64,000 nt of DNA. Origin: Pseudomonadota bacterium. Its GTDB lineage: Bacteria; Pseudomonadota; Gammaproteobacteria; Steroidobacterales; GCA-2729495. Below, piece after piece: positions 56,762 through 64,000 of the stretch. A model generated the notes under the pieces. The model made no database searches and had not been told where the DNA came from. It saw only the letters and a list, made by a program, of their open reading frames with translations. How positions within the stretch are numbered: position 1 is the stretch's first letter; the number at the start of each line of letters is the position of its first letter. Both the position numbers and the translations under genes were made by a program. The stretch lies in assembly GCA_963204745.1 (NCBI GenBank), contig CAUJHF010000025.1, forward strand, positions 1-64,000, in the 5' to 3' direction.

Positions 56762-58120
56762 CTAGTCGTCTTCTGCCACCTGCCTGAAGTCGATACCGAG
56801 CGAACGCAGCTTGCGATACAGGTGCGTCCGCTCCATGCCTACCCGTTTGGCGAGCTGTCCCACGCGTCCGCCGCAGAGCGCAAGCTGCTGGGTCAGATAG
56901 CTGCGTTCGAACTGTTCACGCGCTTCACGCAGGGGCATGCCGAGGAGATCCTGCTGGATGAGGGATGCAGCGCCGGACTGCGGCGGCATGAGCTGCTGTT
57001 CGAGTTCGGTCAGGCCGATCTCTTCAGGGCCGCCGGCGACCAGCAACCGGCGCACAAGTGTGGACAGTTCACGGACATTGCCGGGCCAGGGGTAATTGCG
57101 CAGCCGGTTCTGCGCCGCCAACCCGAAGCGGCGGAATGGCAGGCCTTCCTGTTCGACCAGGGATTCGACGCATTCGCGCAGCAGTTCGGAAACATCCTCG
57201 CGGCGGTCGCGCAGCGCCGGCACCCGCAATTCCAGCTCGGCCAGGCGCGACAGCAGATCGGGACGCACCTTGTCGGCGCGTGCCGGCGACAGCGAGCAGA
57301 TGACGCGGAGTTCTACAGGTATCGTCACGGCATGCCCGACCCGCACAAAGCTGCCTTGTTCTAGGGCACCGGCCAGCAGCCGTTGCGCCTCCGGGCACAG
57401 CTCATCGAGATTACGCAAATAGAGCGTTCCACCCGCTGCCCGCTCGAGAATTCCCGCCTCATCCTGCTCGCCAGAGCTGATGCCAAACAGGATCTGCGCC
57501 GCGTTCTCTTCCGGTACCGAGCTGCCGACCAGCGTCAGGAAGGGGCGATCTGCTCCGCCCGCAAGGCTGTGAATGTGCTGTGCAAGCACGCTGCGTCCGG
57601 AACCCGGTTCGCCGACGATCAGTACGGCCTCGGGTCGGACAGCGACGGCGGCTGCCTGGTCGCGCAACAGACGCATCGCATCGCTGCGCCCGGTGGGTGC
57701 CGGCGATGCCGGTCGCAGCCTGCGCTGTGCTTCGGCGTGATGCGCGTGGCTCGACGCCTCGAGTGCTGTCCTGACGGTCCGCAGCAACTTGGCCAGCGAC
57801 AGGGGCTTTTCGACAAAATCGACCGCACCGAGACGCGTGGCTTCCACTGCAGTTTCAACGGTGCCATGGCCGGACAGGATGACCACCGGGCAGCCAGGCG
57901 CGCCGGCCTCGGTCCACTCGCGCAGCAGCGTTATGCCGTCGATGTCCGGCATCCATACATCGAGCAGGACGAGGTCGGGTGCTGCACGTTGCACTTCGCT
58001 GCGTGCCTCTGCGGCATCTGCGGCAACGCTGACGGAATAGCCCTCATCCGTGAGGATGTCGCTGATGGTGCTGCAGATGTCCACTTCATCATCGACAACC
58101 AGTATGTGTGCCGGGCTCAT
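56762..58120 (-). CDS. ntrX: NtrX-like response regulator with degenerate AAA+ domain
   Basis: The protein has 452 residues. The receiver domain has phospho-Asp 54 (LVLLDVWMPDIDG) and Lys in FVEKPLS. The AAA+ domain (about 145-385) is altered: Walker A reads GEPGSGRS (170-177, Lys replaced by Arg), the GAFTGA loop that contacts sigma-54 is missing, and the Walker B GGTLFLDE pattern is GGTLYLRN (Asp-Glu lost). The C-terminal Fis-type HTH (QLAKRVGMERTHLYRKLRSLGID) is intact. It is probably a DNA-binding phospho-switch that does not activate sigma-54 by ATP hydrolysis; some NtrX lineages lack GAFTGA. It overlaps ntrY by 4 bp. Confidence 0.85.
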   Translation of the reverse strand: MSPAHILVVDDEVDICSTISDILTDEGYSVSVAADAAEARSEVQRAAPDLVLLDVWMPDIDGITLLREWTEAGAPGCPVVILSGHGTVETAVEATRLGAVDFVEKPLSLAKLLRTVRTALEASSHAHHAEAQRRLRPASPAPTGRSDAMRLLRDQAAAVAVRPEAVLIVGEPGSGRSVLAQHIHSLAGGADRPFLTLVGSSVPEENAAQILFGISSGEQDEAGILERAAGGTLYLRNLDELCPEAQRLLAGALEQGSFVRVGHAVTIPVELRVICSLSPARADKVRPDLLSRLAELELRVPALRDRREDVSELLRECVESLVEQEGLPFRRFGLAAQNRLRNYPWPGNVRELSTLVRRLLVAGGPEEIGLTELEQQLMPPQSGAASLIQQDLLGMPLREAREQFERSYLTQQLALCGGRVGQLAKRVGMERTHLYRKLRSLGIDFRQVAEDD

Positions 58121-60360
58121 GCTTCACTCCGTGTCGGCGTCTGCAGTTCGGCCTTGTCATCCGGCCACAGGGCGCGACTCTCGCCGTTCATGTCGTTGCT
58201 CCGTGCGCGCACGGGCAGCCGCACGGTGAGCCGTGCGCCATGCAGAGGAACGTTCTCTGCCGAAACAGTACCGCCGTGCTCTTCGACCAGCTTCCTGACT
58301 ATCGCAAGCCCCAGACCGGTCCCCTTGTTCTTGTTCGTGACATAGGGTTCGAAAAGGCGTGGCAGCAGTTCGGCGACGATCCCCGGTCCGTTGTCGGTGA
58401 CGCTGATCTCCGCCATGCCGCGGTCTGTACCGGGAACGAAGCCCGCGGCGATTTCGATATGCGCATCGGTTTTTCCTTCCAGCGCCTCCTGGGCATTCCG
58501 TATCAGGTTATGCAGCAACTGGCGTACGCGTACCGCATCGGCCTCGATCTCGATATCGTCATCGAGTTTCAGCTGTACCGTTGGCTGCCCTTCCTGCGCC
58601 CGGTACAGCCATGCGACCTCGCTTATCAGCCTGGCCAGATCGACCCTGCCGATACTGATGGCCGGCGCACGCGCATATTCGCTGAAGGCGTTAACCATGT
58701 CGCGCATTGCCTCGACCTGCTGCACGATCGTATGAGTTGAGCGGTCGAGTACCTTGCCGTCTTCGTCGCTCATGTTGGGCAGATACCAGCGCCGGATGCG
58801 CTCGGCGGCCAGCCGTATGGGGGTCAGTGGATTCTTGATTTCGTGGGCCAGGCGTCGCGCGACCTCACCCCAGGCCGCATCCCTCTGCGCCAGCAGCAAC
58901 TCGGTGACATCGTCGAACACGACGATCGCACCACCGCCGGTTTCGGTGCCGCCCGGCAGCGGCGAACTCGCGCAGTTGAGAATCCGCCGGCTGCTATCCG
59001 TACGCAGCACGACCTGTCCGCGCCACTCGGCAGGTACACCTTGCAGATGCGGTTCCAGTGCCTCGATGAACTGCGCAACGATGGCGTTGTTGCTGCCCGC
59101 ATGTTTCCAGAGGGTCCCCGTCAGGGAAGCCGGATCGAAGCCCAGCACGCTGCCCGCGGCATCATTGGCGATACGCATCGTGCCATCCGCTCCGATCGCG
59201 ATGACCCCGGTTGAAAGACTGCCGAGAATGGTGGCGAGATTGGCGCGCTCGCTTTCCAGTTGCTGCCGGCTCTTGCGCCCTTCTTCGCGTGCGTTCTTCA
59301 GGCGTTCGATCATGCCGTTGAACGATTCGATCAGGAAACCGATCTCGTCCGCTGCGCCGCGCGGCAAATGCGTATCGAAGTTGCCTTTGGCGACGGCATC
59401 CGTGCCGATGGCAAGCGCCTCTATCGGCGCCGAGAGCCGGCGTGAAAAATAAAAAGCACCCGCCGCCGCCGCCAGAAGCGACAGCAGCAGGACCAGCGAC
59501 AGCGTCAGCGCCAGGCTGTATTTCAGGGGGTTGCGCAGATAGGAGAGTTCCGCGTAGCGCATGTAGGTGTCTTCAACCGCATCAGCCAGCCGCCCCTGGC
59601 GCTCGCCGACCGGGAATATGGCTTGCAGGTACCGCGGCGCGAGAGCGTCCCGGTCACCCTGGATGGTGGCCGCGGCACGGATCTGGTAGCGGTCGTTGCC
59701 CTCCGGTTCGAGCGTGACAAACGTCCGGGTCCGGCGCAGTTCGGCAAGCACATCGTCGGCCAGCCGTGGCGGCAGGCGGGCACCCTGCATGCTCGAGCCG
59801 ATAACCTGGAGTTGCCCGTTGAAGACTGTCAGCTCTACGGCACCGGCATCGGTGCGCAGTACGCCGAGTGCGCGCTGCAGGGGATCGCCCTCCAGGTTGC
59901 CGAGCGCTGCCGCCAGTGCGCCGGTCTGCAACAGTCGTGAGGTGGCCTGGGTATCGAGCGTTTCGCGGCTCAGCTTGAGCGCCGAAGAAAGCTCTGTGCT
60001 CAGGTCGGAGCCAAACCAGCTGTCAATGCCGCTGTTGATGGAATTCATCGCAAACAGGTAAACGATGAACAGGGGCGCGAGCGTCAGTCCCACGAACATC
60101 GTGACCAGCCGCAGCCGGAGCCTGGAGCCGGGGGCGTGTCGCCGGTAGTCGCGTATCAGTTGTACGAGATTGCCGGCGATCAATGCCAGCAGCAGGATTG
60201 CGGCGCTGATATTGACGCCGATGATGACCAGGTGACGCTGGCTGAAGCCCTGCAGGCTGGGTGCGGACTGTGCGAGCAGCAGCAGGGCTGTTACGCCCAG
60301 CAGTACCGCCGCTGTAGCAATGATCAGGCCGGCGGTACGGGCTACTCTTTGAGTGGCCAT
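58117..60360 (-). CDS. ntrY: NtrY-like sensor histidine kinase
   Basis: The protein has 747 residues. Membrane helices lie at about 10-30, 43-65 and 85-105, then a periplasmic domain (about 110-275), another helix (about 283-312), HAMP (about 313-368) and PAS (about 380-480). The HisKA domain has the phospho-His in RRLAHEIKNPLTPIRLAAER (about 505), and the HATPase domain shows LIRNAQEALEG, DNGPGI, NKNKGTGLGLAIV. This NtrY layout matches membrane sensors paired with NtrX that respond to nitrogen or redox conditions. Its start overlaps the DUF4390 gene and its end overlaps ntrX. Confidence 0.92.
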   Translation of the reverse strand: MATQRVARTAGLIIATAAVLLGVTALLLLAQSAPSLQGFSQRHLVIIGVNISAAILLLALIAGNLVQLIRDYRRHAPGSRLRLRLVTMFVGLTLAPLFIVYLFAMNSINSGIDSWFGSDLSTELSSALKLSRETLDTQATSRLLQTGALAAALGNLEGDPLQRALGVLRTDAGAVELTVFNGQLQVIGSSMQGARLPPRLADDVLAELRRTRTFVTLEPEGNDRYQIRAAATIQGDRDALAPRYLQAIFPVGERQGRLADAVEDTYMRYAELSYLRNPLKYSLALTLSLVLLLSLLAAAAGAFYFSRRLSAPIEALAIGTDAVAKGNFDTHLPRGAADEIGFLIESFNGMIERLKNAREEGRKSRQQLESERANLATILGSLSTGVIAIGADGTMRIANDAAGSVLGFDPASLTGTLWKHAGSNNAIVAQFIEALEPHLQGVPAEWRGQVVLRTDSSRRILNCASSPLPGGTETGGGAIVVFDDVTELLLAQRDAAWGEVARRLAHEIKNPLTPIRLAAERIRRWYLPNMSDEDGKVLDRSTHTIVQQVEAMRDMVNAFSEYARAPAISIGRVDLARLISEVAWLYRAQEGQPTVQLKLDDDIEIEADAVRVRQLLHNLIRNAQEALEGKTDAHIEIAAGFVPGTDRGMAEISVTDNGPGIVAELLPRLFEPYVTNKNKGTGLGLAIVRKLVEEHGGTVSAENVPLHGARLTVRLPVRARSNDMNGESRALWPDDKAELQTPTRSEA

Positions 60361-60977
60361 TGATGCCAGTCGCTTTCCAGACTGAAGTCATCGTTCCAGA
60401 ATGCCAGTATGCGCAAGGGGCCCGGCAGGTTCTGCTGGTCGAGCAGGGTACGCAGGCTGACTTCGTAACTCGCATCCGCGTCAAGCAGGCTGGCATCAAC
60501 AAGCGGCAGTGCCGATATCGTGCCCAGCTCGTGGAGTGCGGCAAACAGCGTGGTGTGAGCGGTCTGTTCATCAGTGCCGAGGTTGCGCACCAGGTACCCG
60601 CGTGACAGCGGCTGCCAGGAAAGCTCGTAGTCCCTGCGCAGGGCCACGACTTCGCTGTCGGGCAGCCAGTTCCTGACTTCGTTGACTTCTGCCTGCAGAC
60701 TGAATGTCAGACGGATGCCGTTCTGCAGGGCGTCGAGCATCTGCCGGTTGAGCTGGTAGTCGATACGCGCGGACAGGTACCAGACTTTGTCCCTGAGTTC
60801 GGTTCGCACATCGCGGATGACGATGTCTGTTTCCTGGGCAAGTACCGCTGGCGTGAGACAGATGCCCCACATGATCAGCATGGCAGGCATCACAAGGTTG
60901 CGCAGCGGCCAGTGCCATGCGCTCCCGCTTCGTGCCGGGGATGCCGGATATGGAAAGAATTGCATGTACTGCTGCAT
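60342..60977 (-). CDS. DUF4390 domain exported protein
   Basis: The protein has 211 residues. Its N-terminal hydrophobic signal segment spans about 25-48. The DUF4390 domain shows RDVRTELRDKVWYLSARIDYQLNRQMLDALQNGIRLTF and YLVRNLGTDEQTAHTTLFAALHELG. The function is unknown, but the gene is a regular partner upstream of ntrYX in gammaproteobacteria. Its last 19 bp overlap the ntrY start, implying coupled translation. The N-terminus before about residue 20 is unusual for a signal peptide and a later start (MPAMLIMWG) is possible. Confidence 0.85.
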   Translation of the reverse strand: MQQYMQFFPYPASPARSGSAWHWPLRNLVMPAMLIMWGICLTPAVLAQETDIVIRDVRTELRDKVWYLSARIDYQLNRQMLDALQNGIRLTFSLQAEVNEVRNWLPDSEVVALRRDYELSWQPLSRGYLVRNLGTDEQTAHTTLFAALHELGTISALPLVDASLLDADASYEVSLRTLLDQQNLPGPLRILAFWNDDFSLESDWHQWPLKE

Positions 60978-61018
60978 TGCTCAGGTTTCAGACCGGCACC
61001 GGGGACAGCCTGGCTGCA

Positions 61019-62395
61019 TCAGCCGGGCGCGAAAGCCATTAAAGCATAGTAGAAGCCGTCGGTATCCGCAGTACCTGGCAGGATCTGGCGGCCGGGATCT
61101 GCCGTGACCGTCGCACCCGGCAGATCGTCCGGGAGCGGAATCTCGCGTACTTCAGGATGAGCGGCGAGAAAACCGCTGACCACTGCGCTGTTCTCGGCGC
61201 GGAACAGTGAGCAGGTGCTGTACAGCAACTGCCCGCCCGGACGCAGCAGCGGCAAGAGTTTCTCCATCATCAGCCTTTGCCGGGCAGCCAGCGCCGGCAG
61301 ATCCGCGGCGCGGCGCAGAAACTTGATGTCCGGGTGGCGGCGGATCACACCGGTGGCCGAGCAGGGCGCATCGATGAGAATCCGGTCGAAAGGCCGGCCG
61401 TCCCACCATTCGTCCGGTGTCGTCGCATCGCCGGTGATGAGCTGTGCCGTCAGTCCCAGCCGGGTCAGATTGCTTTGAACCAGTGGCAGACGTTCTGCCG
61501 ACACATCGAGTGCAGTCAGTTCGATGCCACCCGCCGCGTGCTCGAGCAGATGAGTCGATTTTCCGCCTGGCGCGGCGCAGGCATCCAGCACGCGCATGCC
61601 TGGCTGCGGATCGAGCAGGCGGGCGGCGAGCTGTGAGGCAGCGTCCTGTACGGTGACAAGTCCGGCAGCGAAGCCCGGCAGTCTGCTGGTTGCGACTGCT
61701 GTTTCCAGCTTGAGGGCGTGGGCCGCTCCCGCCAGCGTCGTTGTGACAAGGCCGGATTCGGCCTGCAGCATGGCCGCGTATTCGCTGACGGTGGTGCGCA
61801 TGTTGTTGGCGCGCAGCCAGAGCGGCGGCTGTTGCTGATTGGCCTCGAGTACATCGGCCCAGCAGTCCGGCCAGTCCTGCTGCAGCTGCCTGATCAGCCA
61901 GGCCGGATGTGAGTGGCGGGCCTCAGCTGATTCCATCACGCGCGCAAGTATCGAATCAGCTTCGCGCTGATAGCGGCGCAAGGCGGCGTTGACGAGTCCC
62001 GCTGCGCGGGGCTGGCCGAGAAGGCGCGTCGCCCCGACCGTCGCTGATACAGCCGCGTAGTCCGGTTGTTCGGGGTCGTTGAGCTGAAACAGGCCGACCG
62101 AGAGCAGCGCTTCGAGTATCCGGTCGCGGCTGCGCAGCGGCCGGTCGAGCAATTCGCCGAGAATTGCCTGGTGGCGGTGATGCCATCGCACTGCGCCGAA
62201 AGCCAGCGCCTGGATGTGCGCGCGGTCGCGATCCTCGATACCTGCGGTGTCTTCTGCAGTGAGCGTGCTTTCCAGCGTTGCGCCCTGCTCGATGACCTGC
62301 AGCACCGCGCGCGCCGCCATCGCCCGGTTGAGTGATCCGGCCGCATCCGACGGACCGCTGCGAGTCGGGCGCTGCCAGGGGCTGCGTTGCTTCAC
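61019..62395 (-). CDS. rsmB: 16S rRNA m5C967 methyltransferase
   Basis: The protein has 458 residues from a GTG at 62395 that overlaps the fmt stop as GTGA. The N-terminal NusB-like domain (MAARAVLQVIEQGATLE, NAALRRYQRE) is followed by the SAM-dependent domain with LDACAAPGGKSTHLLEH, IDAPCSATGVIRRHPD (catalytic Cys) and YSTCSLFRAEN (second Cys). It methylates C967 of 16S rRNA. Longer upstream frames run into fmt and are not coding. The order def-fmt-rsmB is conserved. Confidence 0.95.
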   Translation of the reverse strand: MKQRSPWQRPTRSGPSDAAGSLNRAMAARAVLQVIEQGATLESTLTAEDTAGIEDRDRAHIQALAFGAVRWHHRHQAILGELLDRPLRSRDRILEALLSVGLFQLNDPEQPDYAAVSATVGATRLLGQPRAAGLVNAALRRYQREADSILARVMESAEARHSHPAWLIRQLQQDWPDCWADVLEANQQQPPLWLRANNMRTTVSEYAAMLQAESGLVTTTLAGAAHALKLETAVATSRLPGFAAGLVTVQDAASQLAARLLDPQPGMRVLDACAAPGGKSTHLLEHAAGGIELTALDVSAERLPLVQSNLTRLGLTAQLITGDATTPDEWWDGRPFDRILIDAPCSATGVIRRHPDIKFLRRAADLPALAARQRLMMEKLLPLLRPGGQLLYSTCSLFRAENSAVVSGFLAAHPEVREIPLPDDLPGATVTADPGRQILPGTADTDGFYYALMAFAPG

Positions 62396-63357
62396 GTGCC
62401 GAGCACCGTGCCCGCGAGCGCCCGGCTGCGGGCGAGGTCCGCAGCGGCCACTTTCTGCTTGCCCGGCAATTGCACGGTCGTGAGGTCCAGCACGCCGTTT
62501 CCGGTCCGAACGCTGATGCCCTCGCTGCCGGCAGCGATGATCTGTCCGGGTACTGCCTGTGCGTCCCCGGTCGCATTGCCGGGGTTGCGCACACTGGCGG
62601 CAAAACAGCGCAGCTGCTGTCCGGCGAGAGTGGTTTCGGCTACTGGCCACGGGTTGTAGGCGCGTATCTGCCGGGCAAGCTGGGCGGCGGGCAGTCGCCA
62701 GTCGATGCGACCATCGGCTTTGCTGATACGGCCGGCATAGCTGACGCCAGCGTCCGGTTGGGGCCGGGCCTGCAGGCTGCCGGCCAGCAGGCCATCGAGC
62801 ACCGTCGACAGCGTGTCTGCGCCAAGCGCCGCCAGCCGCAGCTCAAGTTCACCGGCAGTTTCCCGCGCGTCTGTCGCAAGCCGGGCGCAACGATAGACCG
62901 GCCCGGTATCCAGACCCGCTTCCATCGCCATGATGCTGACGCCGGTTTCGTGGTCGCCGGCAAGAATCGCGGCCTGGATCGGCGAGGCGCCGCGCCAGCG
63001 CGGCAGGATCGAGGCATGTACGTTCACGCAGCCATGTGCGGGCATGGCGAGTACCGCCGGCGGCAACAGCAGCCCGTAGGCCACTACCACAAACAGATCG
63101 GGGGCGAGTGCGCGCAGTTCAGTCTGTGCCGCTTCGGTCTTCAGCGTCGCCGGCTGCAGCACGGGAATATCGAGTTCGAGGGCCAGCTGCTTCACCGGGC
63201 TCGCGCTCAGGTGCCGGCCGCGTCCTGCCGGGCGGTCGGGTTGGGTCAGCACGGCAACCGGACGACAACCCTGGTCGCACAGCATCTGCAGCGTCGGCGT
63301 TGCAAAGGCCGGTGAACCGGCAAAGATGATCCGCGCGTCGTTCAACTTGTCGGGCAT
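62392..63357 (-). CDS. fmt: methionyl-tRNA formyltransferase
   Basis: The protein has 321 residues. The formyl-transferase domain has RIIFAGSPAFATPTLQML, FVVVAYGLLLPPAVLAMPAHGCVNVHASILPRWRGASPIQAAILAGD (catalytic Asn/His/Asp region) and LDTGPVY. The C-terminal OB-like domain includes RAYNPWPVAETTLAGQ. It formylates Met-tRNAfMet for initiation. The gene lies 29 bp after def and overlaps rsmB by 4 bp. Confidence 0.96.
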   Translation of the reverse strand: MPDKLNDARIIFAGSPAFATPTLQMLCDQGCRPVAVLTQPDRPAGRGRHLSASPVKQLALELDIPVLQPATLKTEAAQTELRALAPDLFVVVAYGLLLPPAVLAMPAHGCVNVHASILPRWRGASPIQAAILAGDHETGVSIMAMEAGLDTGPVYRCARLATDARETAGELELRLAALGADTLSTVLDGLLAGSLQARPQPDAGVSYAGRISKADGRIDWRLPAAQLARQIRAYNPWPVAETTLAGQQLRCFAASVRNPGNATGDAQAVPGQIIAAGSEGISVRTGNGVLDLTTVQLPGKQKVAAADLARSRALAGTVLGT

Positions 63358-63386
63358 GAGCTCGGAGGCGGGCGGCGGGCTGCCGC

Positions 63387-63926
63387 TCAGCGCACTGCTT
63401 CGGGCTGATGGCGGGACGATTCCACGCTGTCTTTGCGTCGGGCCTTGGCCGCACGTTTTTTCAGCCGGCTGCGCTTGAGTTCCGAGAGGTAGTCGACAAA
63501 CAGCTTGCCTTCGAGGTGATCCATCTCGTGCTGGATGCAGACGGCCAGCAGGCCCTCGGCATCAAGTTCGAAAGACTTGCCGTCGCGGTCCAGGGCCCGG
63601 ACGCGGATGCGTGCAGCGCGTTCGACCGGTTCGTTGACGCCAGGCACCGACAGGCAGCCCTCTTCACAGATATCGCTGCCCTCACGGCTGAGGATTTCCG
63701 GGTTGATGAAGCACCAGGGCTGGTCGCGGGTTTCGGACACATCCAGGACCAGCAGGCGAATATGCCTATCTACCTGTGTGGCGGCGAGGCCTATGCCCGG
63801 TGCCGCATACATGGTTTCCAACATATTGTCGGCCAGCAGGCGGTGTTCAGCGGTAACCGCTGTGACGGGCTGCGCCTTTATCCGCAGCCGGGGATCGGGG
63901 TACTCGATGATTTTCAGCACTGCCAT
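63387..63926 (-). CDS. def: peptide deformylase
   Basis: The protein has 179 residues from the ATG at 63926. The three PDF motifs are complete: [10 protein letters not shown] (about 45), EEGCLSVPG (metal Cys) and [17 protein letters not shown] (HEMDH, metal His and catalytic Glu). It removes the N-formyl group from nascent proteins. The C-terminus is Arg/Lys-rich and extended. The upstream 74 bp to the window end contain an AT-rich stretch (CATAATTTTGAGC on the minus strand) that could be part of its promoter, but no complete pair is visible. Confidence 0.97.
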   Translation of the reverse strand: MAVLKIIEYPDPRLRIKAQPVTAVTAEHRLLADNMLETMYAAPGIGLAATQVDRHIRLLVLDVSETRDQPWCFINPEILSREGSDICEEGCLSVPGVNEPVERAARIRVRALDRDGKSFELDAEGLLAVCIQHEMDHLEGKLFVDYLSELKRSRLKKRAAKARRKDSVESSRHQPEAVR

Positions 63927-64000
63927 GTCGCTTCCTTCACAGTTTGGCACCAAGTGCTATGTAACTTGCTCAAAATTATGATACATCTGGCAATGGTCAG

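Overview
The window is a contiguous, GC-rich chromosomal segment of a gammaproteobacterium. The order of its housekeeping blocks (proC-yggS beside pilT-pilU; gshB-tonB-algH-ruvX divergent from pilGHIJ-chpA; ampD-ampE; priA-argS-SPOR; def-fmt-rsmB) matches what is known from Pseudomonas and Xanthomonadales-like lineages. I cannot name a genus. Coding density is high. I see no rRNA, tRNA, CRISPR array, prophage or insertion sequence. Repetitive DNA is limited to two clusters of REP-type palindromes and one in-gene hexanucleotide tract.

Layout. 1-4.4 kb: the tail of a cysteine-rich protein, small membrane or periplasmic proteins (DUF202, DUF4197, a LEA14-like lipoprotein), a PEP-CTERM protein, a haem-motif DUF3365 protein and an FmdE-like protein. 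4.4-9.4 kb: pyrF, tesA and the ybbA-ybbP ABC exporter pair, then a Nudix hydrolase. 9.4-17 kb: an AstE/AspA-like lipoprotein, a tight mltD / L,D-transpeptidase / ppnN unit, two small hypothetical genes, and htpG behind a near-perfect heat-shock (sigma-32) promoter. 17.2-22 kb: an exported beta-propeller protein, sdaA, a zinc-type CDF exporter, an alpha/beta hydrolase and a DUF4426 lipoprotein.

22-43 kb is the twitching-motility region. yggT-proC-yggS diverge from three tandem retraction-ATPase genes (pilT, pilU and a third paralogue). Next comes the leftward gshB-apbE-tonB-algH-ruvX-pyrK-like operon. Divergent from it is the rightward pilG-pilH-pilI-pilJ-chpA-chpC chemosensory operon, which lacks pilK and chpB. 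Together these genes should control type IV pilus retraction and its signalling. 42.8-50.4 kb: rsmE; ampD-ampE with an overlapping cobalamin-type binding protein, a DOMON-like gene and a NamZ/DUF1343 muramidase (cell-wall recycling theme); acs; and an HNH endonuclease.

50.4-64 kb: an unusual AT-rich spacer carrying three DnaA-box matches precedes priA-argS-SPOR-D-cysteine desulfhydrase. After a REP cluster comes a leftward run def-fmt-rsmB-DUF4390-ntrY-ntrX, in which the NtrX-like regulator has a degenerate AAA+ domain. The observations I rate highest are the DnaA-box region upstream of priA, the third PilT/PilU paralogue, the degenerate NtrX, and the REP clusters placed exactly at convergent gene ends. 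No obviously new defence or mobile system was found.
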